This document shows, piece by piece, positions 42,060 to 53,671 of a stretch of 64,000 nt of DNA (its first letter is position 1; each line of letters begins with the position of its first letter). The position numbers and the translations under genes were made by a program. Source of the stretch: Ampelomyces quisqualis (lineage: Eukaryota; Ascomycota; Dothideomycetes; Pleosporales; Phaeosphaeriaceae); NCBI GenBank assembly GCA_018398575.1, contig JAGTXZ010000003.1:1364001-1428000 (forward strand). The letters are read 5' to 3'. The notes beneath the pieces are model-generated. The model was given only the letters and a program-made list of their open reading frames with translations. It had not been told where the DNA came from and ran no database searches.

Positions 42060-44158
42060 ATGGGCATCAATGCAGACTCCAAAACCCCAGTACCGGACTC
42101 GCGAGTCGTAGACGCCAGTTCATTCCAGCCAACAACCACGAATCAGTCCAAGGCTGAGGAGACCAGTGGACTTCACCAGCATCAAAGTATCATGGCTACT
42201 ATCGCTGACGATGATGATCGTCTGCTCGTGCGCATTGGGTACACTCCGGTAAGGACTATATGACGACCGTTCGATCATAGACAGACTAATGTGTATAACA
42301 GGTACTCCACCGCCACTTCTCCAGGTGGTCGACAGTATCATACGCCATATCGATTCTTGGTGTACTGGGCTCAGTGCCAGCAACATTTGGTGCACCGATG
42401 ACCTCAGGTGGACCAGCCACAGCAGTATGGGCATGGTTCATAGGCAGTATCATGGCATACTGTATAGCAAGCTCAGGCAAGTTGTGCCTGAAGACAAAGC
42501 AATCACATGCTAATACAATATACAGTGTCCGAATTAGTCTCAGCCTATCCAACGGCTGGTGGTATGTATTATGTTACTAAACACGTTGTACCGCCTGAGC
42601 ACGTTGCGGCGTGGGCATGGATCATAGGATGGTGTAACTTTCTTGGTCAAGCGGCTGGAGTCGCGAGTCTGGCATACACGATTTCACAAATGGTGCTGGC
42701 AACAGTGGTTATGCATACCATGGATGGCGATGTGCCTACGTTCGTACCGTAAGTGTTGGCTGCAGGCATATCACTAACGCTTTTACTGATGCCCTACACA
42801 GCCAGGCATATCAGACAGTACTTTTCGCCATTTTCGTGCTGTGCTTGTTTGGAACAATTTGCTCGTTTCCTACCAACTGGCTTCACCGCATCATCCTTTG
42901 GTTTGCGCCTATCAATAGTACGTCACGCAATAACTCATGGCAGACTTCGACTAACATTGCCACAGTCATAGCATCAGTCTGCATCTGCATTGCTCTCCTC
43001 ATTCTCACACCGAACAAGCAAAGCCCCAAGTGGGTGTTTACAACAGTTATGGACGGCTCTGGCTGGGAAAGCAAGGGCTTCTCCTTCCTGCTCGGGTTGG
43101 TCTCAATCGTTTGAGCGGGTGCAGAGTACATCTAATTGTACCAGTTTCCTGTCAGTAGCATGGACAATGACAGATTACGATGGTACAACGCAGCAAGTCA
43201 GCCTTAACTCCCTACACATGGATCAATCTAATCTGTGTAACGTAGCATGTCGGAAGAGACACACGATGCTGCGATTCGTGGCCCTATGGCTATTCGCGCA
43301 GCAATTCTGGTCTCGGGCGTTGTAGGCTGGATGCTAAACGTCACTTTCTGCTTCTGCATGACAGACTACGATGCAATCATGGCCACGCCTACTGGTCTTC
43401 CCGTCGCCCAGATCTTCTTCAATGCTGGTGGGAGGACAGGCGGAACCTTCATGTGGTTCTTTGTTATGCTCGTGCAGTTCTTCACCGGTTGCTCTGCGAT
43501 GCTGGCGAATGCGCGCATGGCGTGGGCATTTTCTCGCGATGCCGCCTTTCCGTTTTCAGGGTGAATCGCATTTCTCAGCAATCCGAAATGAGGCTGACGT
43601 GTGACAGGTTCTGGAGCAAAGTCAATCGCTACACACATACGCCGGTCAATGCAGTCTGGCTCGTTGTCGCCTTCTGCAGCTGCCTCGACCTGATCGGTAT
43701 CGGCAGCACGCTAACCATTACGGCTATTTTCAACATCACGGCGCCAGCCCTGGACATTAGCTACATTGCCGTGATTGTTGCGCACCGATGGTACGAAGGC
43801 AAGGTCCAGTTCCACCCAGGCCCTTACACAATGGGCCGATGGAGCAAACCGGTCAATGCGATTGCTGTGACATGGGTCGTCTTCATCAGTGTGGTACTAT
43901 TCTTCCCCACGATGAAACCGGTCAAGGCAGACAACATGAATTACGCCATCTGCGTGGCAGCAATTATCGGTCTTTTCAGCACAGTATGGTGGTATGCCGG
44001 GGCGAGAAAAACGTACATTGGACCGCGGACCACCGGTACGTCACGTCACATAGCGAAAGTGCATCAAAGACTGGAACTAACTTGGCCCTGTAGACACCAT
44101 CGACATGCTTCCACCGGAAGATCCCGAAGATATCTTCAGCGACTACGACACACCTTGA
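42060..44158 (+). CDS. Amino acid/GABA/choline permease (APC superfamily)
   Basis: This is a plasma-membrane transporter with about 12 membrane segments, similar to the Uga4/GabA/Hnm1 group. Nine exons (42060-42248, 42302-42476, 42526-42748, 42802-42917, 42966-43095, 43145-43192, 43246-43560, 43608-44035, 44094-44158) give 562 residues. Family landmarks are FGAPMTSGGPATAVWAWFIG, SELVSAYPTAGGMYYVT, SVAWTMTDYDGTT and HMSEETHDAAIRGPMAI. Two introns use GC donors (GCAAGT at 42477 and 43193). No GT donor near either site keeps the frame, and the GC choice restores the family sequence. Intron 5 uses the weak donor GTTGGT. A simple ORF view shows a stop after GLVSIV, but it lies inside intron 5. The substrate is not determined by sequence. 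Confidence 0.92.
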
Positions 44159-45187
44159 GCGCAGCATTCATCGCTTACAGCATGGCCTGTCAGTATGCAT
44201 GACATATACGAAGGCGTTTTCGTTTTGCACGGCATGAGCAAGGCGCATGGCGGGAGTCTTTTTCATCTGACTGCATTCAACCATGTCACAGAGTCACATG
44301 ATGATTCAGAATGGGACAACCCACAGGACGTAGACTTGGGACCGACATGCATGAAGATCCGTGAGATACCCCCGATAGAAAGCGCGCACCGTGGATTTGT
44401 TGTTCTATCATGTGTATCCGTACTTTGCTTCCTTAGATGTTCATCGGACCCGGCAATTACAAGACATGTGTTGTCCAAGGATGACTGCTCCGACCCACGC
44501 TGCATGCCGACGTCACTGCCGCGAAATTGGTCCGGCCTCGCAGTATCGCGCTGCCATGAGTGTGTGATTACGCCCCATGGAGGTGCGAGGGTGGACCTGG
44601 AGCCCACGTACGATGCGTTCTTGAGCGACTCCTCTATCATGTACGTGTGGGAGGAACGGTATACACTGCGGGCAGTGTGAAACGTTGGCAAAAGACGAGC
44701 TCTCGCGTAGTTTGAAAGATTCCCATCATCATCACCATTATCCATTTTCCCTTTTTCGATTCATCAATCAATTCATCATTTATTTATTCATCTACATGAA
44801 AAGAAGCCCGAATTTTAGAATGCATAAACGTCTTCAAGGAACGAAATGAGAAATGGTAAGCACCGTATATCACAGCACCCCTCTTAGTAGCCAAACCTCA
44901 TGTGAATGAGACCTTGGTATCTTCTCATCAGCCTTTCTATTCCATTGCTGCGAAAATCCACCCAACCCACCAGGCCCACGCAATGCTACGCCCTGCCATG
45001 CAATGCGAACAAAATCACAACATACAACCAAGTTTTTGGGTGACGGGAAAAAGGGAAATTTCTAAAGAGAACGTTGACGTTATGGTCATAAGAGAGGAGG
45101 TCTAGGCTCTTGTTGGTAAGACTTGGGAGCGCCGGCTTGGTCACAAGTAGTGCGCTGCGTACTCCCACACCAGCTTCCTCATGACGG
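44159..45187. other. Convergent intergenic region
   Basis: One kilobase lies between the 3' ends of the permease and a small conserved gene. Open frames at 44195-44745 on both strands overlap each other and match nothing I know. Confidence 0.45.
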
Positions 45188-45502
45188 CTACGATGGACCG
45201 GGTGCAGCGCGCCTTAGCTCCTTGATACCAGTTGCTGGCATCCTGCTGAACCGCCTGCTGTTCGTGGTGGACGACGACTTGGGCGAGGCGGGTGACGAGG
45301 TGTAGACGTATTCGCCGTCGACGTATTGCGCGTCGCTGAAGAAGGTGGTGCGTTTCTCGCGGCGGGTGTAGCGCTGCTCGATGCGGTAGAGTTCGAGACC
45401 TGTGGCGAGGGAGAGTCAGTTGGTGTTGTGGGGTAGCGCGTGAAACGTGACCGGTGGAGAGGGTCAAGACGTACGAGCTTGGAGTTTTTCAAAGACACCC
45501 AT
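45188..45502 (-). CDS. Small conserved fungal protein, 79 residues
   Basis: Two exons (45502-45475, 45399-45188) encode MGVFEKLQARLELYRIEQRY and then TRREKRTTFFSDAQYVDGEY, followed by a Ser/Pro-rich, basic tail ending RRAAPGPS. The intron (75 bp, GTACGT...CAG) splits the Arg codon at residue 10. From memory, short proteins starting MGVFEKLQ with a TRREKRTTF stretch recur in Pezizomycotina, but no function is known to me. The N-terminus would form a charged amphipathic helix. No signal peptide or membrane span is seen. The first exon is too short to be found by simple ORF scanning. Confidence 0.75.
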
Positions 45503-46075
45503 GGTGACGGTCTGGGTTGTTGGTATAGTCTGAAGGCGTCTACAAGTGGTCGGGCAGCATTCGCGGCTCAGGACCGGGCAAGACGAGCGCGTGGAGGGTC
45601 AAACGAGGGGACGACGTGCCGGTGGGCTGGGAGCGACTCGGGCGAGAGAGAGGCGGGCAGCGGGATCCATGGCATCTATCATCTGCGCTGGTCTGGCCGG
45701 CTAGCGCTTCCATGCGGCACTTCTCCCAACATCCAAAACGTACTAGCTGCTCGTGCGAAAGGAGGTGCGACAGCCGCCTGTGCCGGACCAACACCACCAA
45801 GATGCGAGTCAGTGGCGCATGATTGATCATTGTCGTCAGAGCGGATTCCCATGGGGAACCATGGACGCTGACAGGGCTCCGCGCATGCTTCAAACACGTG
45901 GTTGTGGTCTATATTGGTTCTAGTCAAGTAGGCAGAGAGGGGCATCAACACCCCCACGGTTAAACCCCTCGATTTGTCGAGCGAGCACTTCACCGCTCGT
46001 GCATCTCCCGCCTAATTACGCCCAGAGCCCCGCTTAATAAATGCTTCAACCGCCCATCGACACCACACAACTACT
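45503..46075. other. Intergenic; upstream of the small conserved gene
   Basis: This region lies between two minus-strand genes and includes the TPS2 3' UTR. I see no gene in it. Confidence 0.45.
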
Positions 46076-49051
46076 CTAGATGCGTGATTCCGGAATGAAG
46101 CCCTCGACCACAGCAACTGCCCCCACATTGCCCGCATCAGCCGAACCATTCAGCAACGAGATACATGAGATGACGTCGGCGGGCTCGACGAGATGCCAGC
46201 TTGCGAGTGTCTGTTTCGAGCTGGCACCCACAGTCACCGAGAAGACATGGTCGGCTGGTAGCTTCGATTGCCGTAGTGATCGGAACATGTCTGCGGGTTG
46301 TTAGCTGCATCCGCATTGAACCAAGTCTAGTTTACCTTCGTCTGTGAAGTCGTCGCCTAAACACAGGACAAACTCAGGCGCATCTCCGGCCTGGTCTCCA
46401 TAGTCCAAGACAAGTCTCTTTGCGATCTCACCCTTGTTGACAAAGCGTGGGCGGACTTCCAAATTGGCCTTGCCAGTCATGACCTCTACGTCGTACTTCT
46501 TCGCAACTGTCTTCTCTAGCACCGATTGGCATTCGCGAGCCTGGTGCACGCCAAACTCTGGATCAGCCCTTCGATAATGCCATGTCAGGGCAATCTTCTT
46601 GTGTTCAATGAAAGATCCTTCGGTGTGTTAGTAGAGTCACGCCACTATTGACTCGGATAACTTGCCTTGGGTTTTATCAGTGTAAGCCTGGAATACTCGA
46701 ACGACATCTTTGTGCCAGCTCATGTCGGTTTTTTCCGTCAGGTTCTCCCAGTCCTGGCTTCGTGGATGTCGCATGAAGCTGCCGTGTTCGGCACTGAGTC
46801 CCAGTTCAGGGATGTGGCCCATGTAAAAGTCCAAGAAGGCCTGGTCTCTGCCACTGATAATCCATACAGCATTGTCGGGGTCCGCGGCCAGCTTTTTCAA
46901 TGTCCGAATGACCCGATCCGAGGGAATGGCTGCCGATGGATCCTTCACGATCGGTGTCAGGGTACCGTCGTAGTCGAACATGAAGAGCCGCTTCTTTGCT
47001 TGTCTATATTGAGATAGCAGCTTTGCACGGTCGAGTGCCGGTGTGGCAAATGATTGATCGAAGGCCGACAGATTGATCATAAGCTTCTTCAAATAGTTGT
47101 TCGTCCACGACTGGACGTTGTTGGACACAACATGGTTGTAGAGCTGTGTATGCTGCTTTTCTCGCTCACTATCACTAAGCTCGAGAGCCGTGTTGATAGC
47201 ATCGGCTACACCCCCCATGTCCCAAGGGTTGATATGTAGCGCACTAGTGAGCGAGCCTGCGGTTCCCGAGAATTCGGAGAGAATGAGTGGTCCATGATTG
47301 TCTTTCTGACAGATGACATACTCCATGCTTGTCGTGTTCATCCCGTCCCGCACACTGGTAATGAGGCCAATGTCTGCCAGTCTAAGTAGAGCAAAATACT
47401 CTTCACGCGAGAGATATTGGGGGAAGTGGCGTACAGGGGTGAAGTCGAGTGATCCGTATGTACCATTGATCTTTGCCGCAAGATCAGATATGTTGTTGAC
47501 GAACTTCTCTCTGGCATTTTCCCCTCGATCCGTGTGCAAACTACTAGGGCTAGTGACTTGGATGAGGACGACTTTGCCTTGCCACTGTGGATATCTCTCG
47601 AGGAATATTTCGAAAGCCTGCAACTTTTGAACGACACCTCGCACAGCATCGAGCCTATCCCGTCCGACGATGATTTTCTTACCTGCATACATCTCACGGA
47701 TGCCATTGATCCGCTCGTCGATCTCGGGGTCATCGAAAGCCTGGCGATGAGTTGAAGCTGCATTGATACCAATGGGAAAGACGTCGACTGCTACGTGCGC
47801 ACCATAGGCATCTACGCCTGCTGCGGAGGAGTCAAAACCCAGTATCCGTGTACAGCAAGACGAGAAATGCCGCGAGTAGCTGTATGACTGGAAGCCGATC
47901 ATGTTGGCACCAAGGACGCCCTCCAGAATCTCTTTACGTCTGCTCAAACACCTGTAGAACTCGCTGCTCGGGAACGGAACATGCAGAAAGAAGCCGATGT
48001 AGATGTTGGGAAGTCGCTGGCGCAACAAGCTTGGGAGTAGAAGCAGATAGAAGTCGTGGACCATGATGATATCGCCGGGCTTATATATGTCCAGTATCTT
48101 GTCCGCGAAGAGCTTGTTCATGCGGTAATAATCCGCCCAGGACTTCCGCGCAGCTCGACCGTCCTCGGGCTCATTTTGCTTGTAATGGAACAAGGTATAC
48201 AGCTCGTGCTCTGCAAAAGTGCGCCATCGGCTCTGATCCTTGACAATGAATTCATCTTTGCCCTCGTCTACTTCGTCAACAAGCCACACGGGGACTATCT
48301 TGCCGCCGTGGTCACGTTCGAGCTGCTTCTCCAGTTGTTCCCGATCATTGCGACCGATGTGCAAGCCGAGCGGTGGCTGTGGTACAGGCATTGGATTCTT
48401 CGAGTCCACAGGAATGGGAGCTGCAGCCTTGTTCATAGGTGGCTGGGTGGCCAAGGTAGCTGCCGACTCTGACGCCGAGATCTCGCCCGTCCAGCCAACG
48501 AGCGTGTGATTCCACGGCGATGAAGAGGAGGCTAAGTACGAGAAGGAGTCGAATAGAGCGGAGGTACCGCGGCGGGGTTCGAGCTCCCAATCATTGCCCT
48601 TGGAGTAGCCAATGTTGTACGGCACGGCGAATGTAGCGGTAATGATGCGGCCACTGAGGTTCAGACCTGGATGCGCTGCTCGCGGGTCTGTATCCGCTAA
48701 ATCGTGTTTTGTGGCTCCATCAGGAATTGTGCTGAGCTTCTGGGTGACTTCTTCTTTAGACTGCGCGCCTGCAGCGGCCTGAGCAGGTTTGCCCCCTTTG
48801 TCTGTAGTCTGCCTGTCCGCGAAGTACGAGTTTGCACTCCACGAAGGACCAGGACTGGCTGTATCAGGATTGAATGGCAGCTGGCTGTCGCTCTTGGTGT
48901 CACTGGGTTCGATATAGGCCGATTTGCCTGTCAGGTGCACGCCAGGCGTGACAGGGACGTTGGTGATGGAGGGGTGGAGGGCAGGATGATCGCTGCCACT
49001 GGGTTCGAAGGGTTCCGGCGACATTGGACTCGGCTTGGTAGGTTGTGCCAT
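46076..49051 (-). CDS. TPS2: Trehalose-6-phosphate phosphatase (Tps2/OrlA)
   Basis: Tps2 removes the phosphate from trehalose 6-phosphate, the last step of trehalose synthesis in the cytosol. Three exons (49051-46666, 46617-46336, 46290-46076) give 960 residues. A Pro/Ser-rich N-terminus (about 130 residues) precedes a glycosyltransferase-20 domain, seen in MNKLFADKILDIYKPGDIIM, VGRDRLDAVRGVVQKLQAFE and FSGTAGSLTSALHINPWD. The HAD phosphatase domain has its nucleophile in LFMFDYDGTLTPI (Asp693, Asp695) and CLGDDFTDEDMF. Intact HAD motifs distinguish it from regulatory Tps3/Tsl1. Intron 1 has a GC donor (GCAAGT at 46665) and a perfect TACTAAC branch site; only this choice gives TQGSFIEHKKIALTWHYRRA. 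Two stress-response-like elements (AGGGG at 49124, CCCCT at 49304) lie upstream. Confidence 0.95.
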
Positions 49052-49762
49052 AGCGAAGGCTTCTTTCAGTCGAAGTGCTATGCCCTGTAAGACCCGGTCA
49101 GAGCTGGAGGGCTGGCGTGGTGGAGGGGGCCGGTTGTTGTGGGGAAGGAGCAGGTGGTCGAGAAGCAGCGCGACTCCCAACGGCGTCTTTCACGTGAGAT
49201 GACTTGGGGAACAGCTGACTCACCGGGCTGCCTAGCGGAGGATTGGAGAGAGAAGGCGCGCGAGGCTCTCACTACGTCTACAGGGAAGGACTAGACTGAA
49301 GCTCCCCTTCACCAACCTCCGGCACTGGAAGCGGGGTGGGGGGTATTCAAACGAGAGTTGGCCGTGGGTGACGCGGAAGAAGCACCGGCACGGGAATCGT
49401 CGAGGGACTGAAGACGCAAACCGCGCAATGGCAGAAACGGGGAGGTGAAAGGCCGTGGTGGGCTGCTGCTCATCCCACCATGGGGCTTCTGACGTCGCTG
49501 GACATGCCACCAACCTACACCTGCACCTGCACCTGCACCTGCACCTGCAGATGCTTCCACGCGCTTTGCTCCCATAGCCAGCGCCTAAGACAGCCGCTGG
49601 GCGCTTGCAAAAGAGAGACATGCAGTCCACAACGATTCGAGCGTGCAAGAGGTCCGCGGGAGTGCCCGAGGCAATGCTGGCCCGAAACAGCCTAGCTGCT
49701 TGGCAACGGTTCTGCGCCTTCACAGCCATGGCGGACGAGCCCAACCGGTCAGTCGTCGCATT
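49052..49762. promoter_or_regulatory. Divergent promoter, TPS2 and poly(A) polymerase genes
   Basis: About 700 bp separate the two start codons. The region contains AGGGG at 49124-49128 and CCCCT at 49304-49308, which match the STRE core of stress-induced fungal genes, and a (CACCTG)5 repeat. Regulation by stress is inferred only from these short matches. Confidence 0.4.
49518..49547. repeat. (CACCTG)5 microsatellite
   Basis: Five exact CACCTG units in the spacer between the divergent TPS2 and poly(A) polymerase genes. Confidence 0.9.
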
Positions 49763-51652
49763 ATGGGCCTTGCCATGAAGCCCCCGCCTCCTCTTCTGAA
49801 ATGTCACGCGCACAACCGCTTCTCCCCGTCGATTGCTCTGTGGCAGCACTTCGTCGGCCTCGCCTGGCCTTGCGCGACCCAACAACGTCTTGTTTCGACC
49901 GCAGCTGCACCCGTGCAAGACGATGCTGACCGGCCAATCCACGAGCAAGTTGGGAACGGGCCACATCGTGTGAAGATAACAAGGAAGAAGACGGACAAGG
50001 GAACATGGTTCGAAACGAAAGCAGAGGCGTCGGCTGCCCACAACAAAATGCGTCAGATCACAATGCGCCAAGCCAGATCAGAAGCCTCGGCGACTTTGCT
50101 CGCGAGCACGAAGCAAGCCTTCGCAGCCCACCAAGATTACACCGGTGTCGTAGTAGAGCCCATGGAAGACCCAACACCCACTGCTGAGAGATTTTTACCG
50201 TGGTGTGTCGCGGAAGAAGAAAGGACTATGGCTGGCATGGACAGGTGAGCTCTCGCCTCGCACTGTCGTTCAACACCGAGCTGATGCGACCAACAAGGTT
50301 GGCAGTCGAGATAGACAAGTTCTATGAATATTCAAAGCCGAGTAGCTGGGAAACAATAGCTCGCAGGCATCTGACGGCGCAAGTGCGGGACCATGTGCGC
50401 AACATTCTCCCAAAGCACGAGCTTGAAGTCTTTGGCTCGGAACGTACTGGACTAGCGTTCCCTACTTCTGACATAGACTTTCGCTTGGTGTCGCCGACAC
50501 AGCGTCGCAACGAGAGTGCGCACTCGAAATTCCCCCCTTCGTCCAAGGAGCGCCTTCGCGGCAAAAACGATCTGTACAGGCTATTGAATGCGAGGCTGGG
50601 TCATGATAAAGCTTACCTACTCATCCACCTTCGGCATGCGCGATATCCTCTGCTTATGCTTCAAGATCGGAACTCGCGCCTGGACGTTCAGATTGTCCTA
50701 TCCAACGACACTTCTCTATCAAGAGAGTACATCAAGCGATATATGGAGCAGTACCCTTACCTCCGCAAGCTGTTCTTCGTAGTCAAAACCATGTTCGACG
50801 TGCGAGGCCTAAGTGACGTCTTCAGAGGAGGATTCGGATCCTACACATTGTTCATGATGATTGTGGCTAGCATACGGCACAATCCCCACCCACGTGGAGA
50901 TGCTGCTGGGGCACTGATGAACTTTTTGAAGTTCTACCGAAATACCAATACTTCGAAAGAGGGTCTTTCCATTGAGCCCGTCTCGAAATTCAATAAACAG
51001 AAAATGCCTGTCTTGACCAAACAAGTCAAGTCCAAAGTCAAAGTAAGCACAAGTCTTCCCTCTGAATGGAATTTCTTTGCTAACCTGCACGTAGAACAAG
51101 GAATCTCAACCTCTCCCTCCGTACATGCTCTGTCTCCGCGACCCTGCCGACAAAACCAACGACCTCGGCCGCAAAGCCATCGCTATAAAACACGTCCAAG
51201 CTACATTCAAGCATCTCTGTGCCCGACTCGACTACGATATCCCAGTGAACACACGGCCATCGCTCCTAGGTCCGCTCGTGGGCACATCGTACATGCTCAA
51301 CAAGCAGCGGCGATACGAGTTAGAAAGCTACGGTCGGCAAGTATCGGGACAAAACAGCAAGCTGCTCGCACTTCAGGCCAAGATGGTTAGAGAGCAAGAG
51401 AGCATGGGCCAAGTGGATAAGAGCGACGAGGTGGACATGTCTCCTTGGATAGAAAAAAGCAATGACAACCCTGAGCGTCCAGCAGAAACGCAGATTCAGT
51501 CGTCGAGACGGCAGACCGGCGAGACAAATGCAGGAACAGATGCGGATCGGATGGAGCGCTTCCCGACTGACGAGGCGTTGTCCGTGGCAGAGAACAAATC
51601 TATTGATCTTATGTCGTCAGAAGACAAGGAGAACTTTACAAAAGCTTCTTGA
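49763..51652 (+). CDS. Non-canonical poly(A) polymerase / PAP-25A nucleotidyltransferase
   Basis: This is a DNA polymerase-beta type nucleotidyltransferase that adds nucleotides to RNA 3' ends. Three exons (49763-50244, 50298-51042, 51095-51652) give 594 residues. The catalytic block is LEVFGSERTGLAFPTSDIDF with the GS pair at 207-208 and Asp219/Asp221; the third Asp is in NSRLDVQIVLSN. The PAP-associated part follows (PYLRKLFFVVKTMFDVRGL, GGFGSYTLFMMIVASI). The N-terminus (MGLAMKPPPPLLKCHAHNRF, then a basic/hydroxylated stretch to RLVSTAAAP) could be a mitochondrial presequence, so a mitochondrial poly(A) polymerase is possible; Trf4-like nuclear function is the alternative. ATGs at 49643, 49763 and 49775 are all in frame; I chose the second. 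Confidence 0.85.
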
Positions 51653-52162
51653 TGCGAGGTAGCCAAAGCATGCACAAGCACTTGTCCCGTCTATGCTTTA
51701 GAATTACATGCGCCTTGTGATTGTGGAGTTGAATGCAAATGTAGTCCTAACAGTCTGTCCATGAAAGAGTAGGTAGTGATACCTCATCGCCGATTTGGTG
51801 TAAATTTCCTGCTTCACATGTTCGACATGGTAGACTCGCTCGTGTACTCAGGGTAGCTGGTGGCGTAAGTGGAAGATCCATTGTCTTTTGCTTGAGAGCG
51901 CTGCGTGTAATCACATTCAAAATGCTTTCGTGAATCACTTGAACGTAAAAAGGACAGTGAGTAGAGGCCTTCTGCTGCATTTGATGAGTGCCAGCCCTAC
52001 GAAACCTGTTCATCGTGCAAGCCGGACCGAAAGTGTTAACTCCGCCGTTCCGCCATGCCATAACCCGGCTTGTCGAGATATCCATCGCCTATCCTTCCAC
52101 AAGTCGCATGCAGTCGTGAACCGTAAAGAAACTATCCCTCCCACTCCTAAGCGTCTGCTACA
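51653..52162. other. Convergent intergenic region
   Basis: This stretch contains the 3' ends of the poly(A) polymerase and E2 genes. No gene is seen. Confidence 0.45.
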
Positions 52163-52930
52163 CTAAATGGCATACTTCCGAGTCCATTCGCGTGCCGTGG
52201 ACTCGTATCGAGATCGGTCGGTCTTGTAGACATGTGCGATCTCGGGGACAAGCGGGTCGTCAGGGTTCGGGTCTGTCAGCATCGAGCAAATACTCAGGAG
52301 CACTGTTGTATGCGTTAGAGAGTGACATTCTCGAGGTCAGAGTGCAGCATACCCTTTGAGATGGTCAGAGCAGGGCTCCACTGGTCCCGCAGAATGTCCA
52401 AACAGATGCTGCCGTTAGAGTTGATGTTTGGGTGGTAGATGCGGGTGGTGAAGTTGACCTTTGGGGGCTTGAAGGGGTAGTCGGTAGGGAAGTGGATCGC
52501 TAGGAAGAATACACCGCCGGAGTATGGTGAGTCGCTCTGCGGAACGTTAGCCTCGGGCGGGCGATAGAAGGCGAACGAGCGGTGGCGGGCTTGACGCTGC
52601 TGCCCTGACTCGGAGAAATAGACGTACAGGACCCATGATGGTTGCTTGCCAGTGGAACTGCGACACAGTCAGTATACGCGTTCGGGTGGTGTTCTAGTCG
52701 CGGAGGCGTCGGCGGTGGCGCCTGGACCGCCGGCATCTTGCACAAAGGGTGACGTACCAGGTCATCTCCGATGGGGCCAGCTGAGCAGGAAGAGGGAGGG
52801 TCACTGTAGATACCGGGTCAGCCAAACGTGCCTGTGAAAGGATGCTGCGGGCGAGCCTCGCCTTCACGGCGACGGGGACGACGTACCGGCCGAGGTCAGT
52901 GAGCTCCTTGTTGATGCGCTTGAGAGCCAT
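52163..52930 (-). CDS. Ubiquitin-conjugating enzyme E2, Ubc4/Ubc5 type
   Basis: This E2 passes ubiquitin to substrates with many E3 ligases in bulk and stress-induced protein turnover. Five exons (52930-52887, 52803-52758, 52657-52628, 52536-52353, 52302-52163) give exactly 147 residues, the family length. The start is MALKRINKELTDLGRDPPSS. The UBC fold has HPNINSNGSICLDILRDQWS with the active Cys85. The end is YESTAREWTRKYAI. One exon is only 30 nt (FHWQATIMGP). The high exon density relative to size meant that a simple ORF scan misses the gene. A (CA)14 run on the coding strand ends 3 bases before the start codon. Confidence 0.97.
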
Positions 52931-52933
52931 GGC

Positions 52934-52961
52934 TGTGTGTGTGTGTGTGTGTGTGTGTGTG
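52934..52961. repeat. (TG)14 microsatellite touching the E2 start codon
   Basis: Fourteen TG units on the plus strand. For the minus-strand E2 gene this is a (CA)14 run in the 5' leader that stops three bases before the ATG. Confidence 0.92.
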
Positions 52962-53671
52962 GCTTTGTGTGGGCGGTGTTGTGGTCGGGCGGGTCGGGCA
53001 GTGGGAGAAATGTGTGGAGTTGAAGAGTTGAAGTGGGATGTCTGTTCGCAGCAGGGCCAGCGGTTAGCGTTGGATCCCAAAGGAAGGCAAGTGCGGCGGC
53101 GGCGTATCAAGTCTCAGCGGAAGGAACAACCCGCCACGTCCAACGTACCGACAGGCTACAGCTCAGGTGAGCGACTGTAGCAAGCGCCCGAGTTGTGCAG
53201 TGAAGGTCGCAGAGGGCGAGGGGGCGGAGCAGCTGCGGCTTGTGTTTATCAGGTAACGAACGAGCCCGCCGCGCAGGCGGGACAAGCAGCAAGTTGTCTT
53301 CAACGGCGTTTCGTTGCCTCAGCTGCGCCTCAGAGTGTGGCGACCTGTGCATCTCACAGAACCAATGCTCACCAATCTCTTGGTCACCTTCTTGTTCCTC
53401 TTCCCCAACATGCATGTAACGGCAGACTCTACGGTACAATGTGAGACCATACGCGTTCGAGGCGGCTGGGAATCGTTTGCTCTCGCATGCCTCTTCTATA
53501 TTTGTTGCCGTGCATGCACAACAGATGCAGGCGCTACGGCTGACCTGCAGCACGGCTGTGATTCGCGAGGGCTCCTGGACCGATCGTGGTCGCACAAAGA
53601 CAATACGTCGGAGAACTTGCAATATGCTAAACGTACTACCATGCTATTGAGCCCACCAAAACCTTCTCTCT
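52962..53671. other. Intergenic; E2 upstream region
   Basis: About 700 bp between the E2 start and the glutaryl-CoA dehydrogenase stop. I see only short chance open frames. Confidence 0.45.

Noticed and set aside
43081..43116. Stop codon in the permease after GLVSIV, suggesting a pseudogene
   Set aside because: An intron from 43096 to 43144 with donor GTTGGT removes the stop and restores FLSVAWTMTDYDGTT, so the gene is intact.
44195..44745. Long overlapping open frames on both strands after the permease
   Set aside because: They overlap each other almost completely, match no family and carry no splice-supported extension.
49232..50071. 279-codon open frame on the minus strand over the poly(A) polymerase start
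   Set aside because: It overlaps the coding exon of the polymerase and contains low-complexity CRCRCR from the CACCTG repeat; shadow frame.
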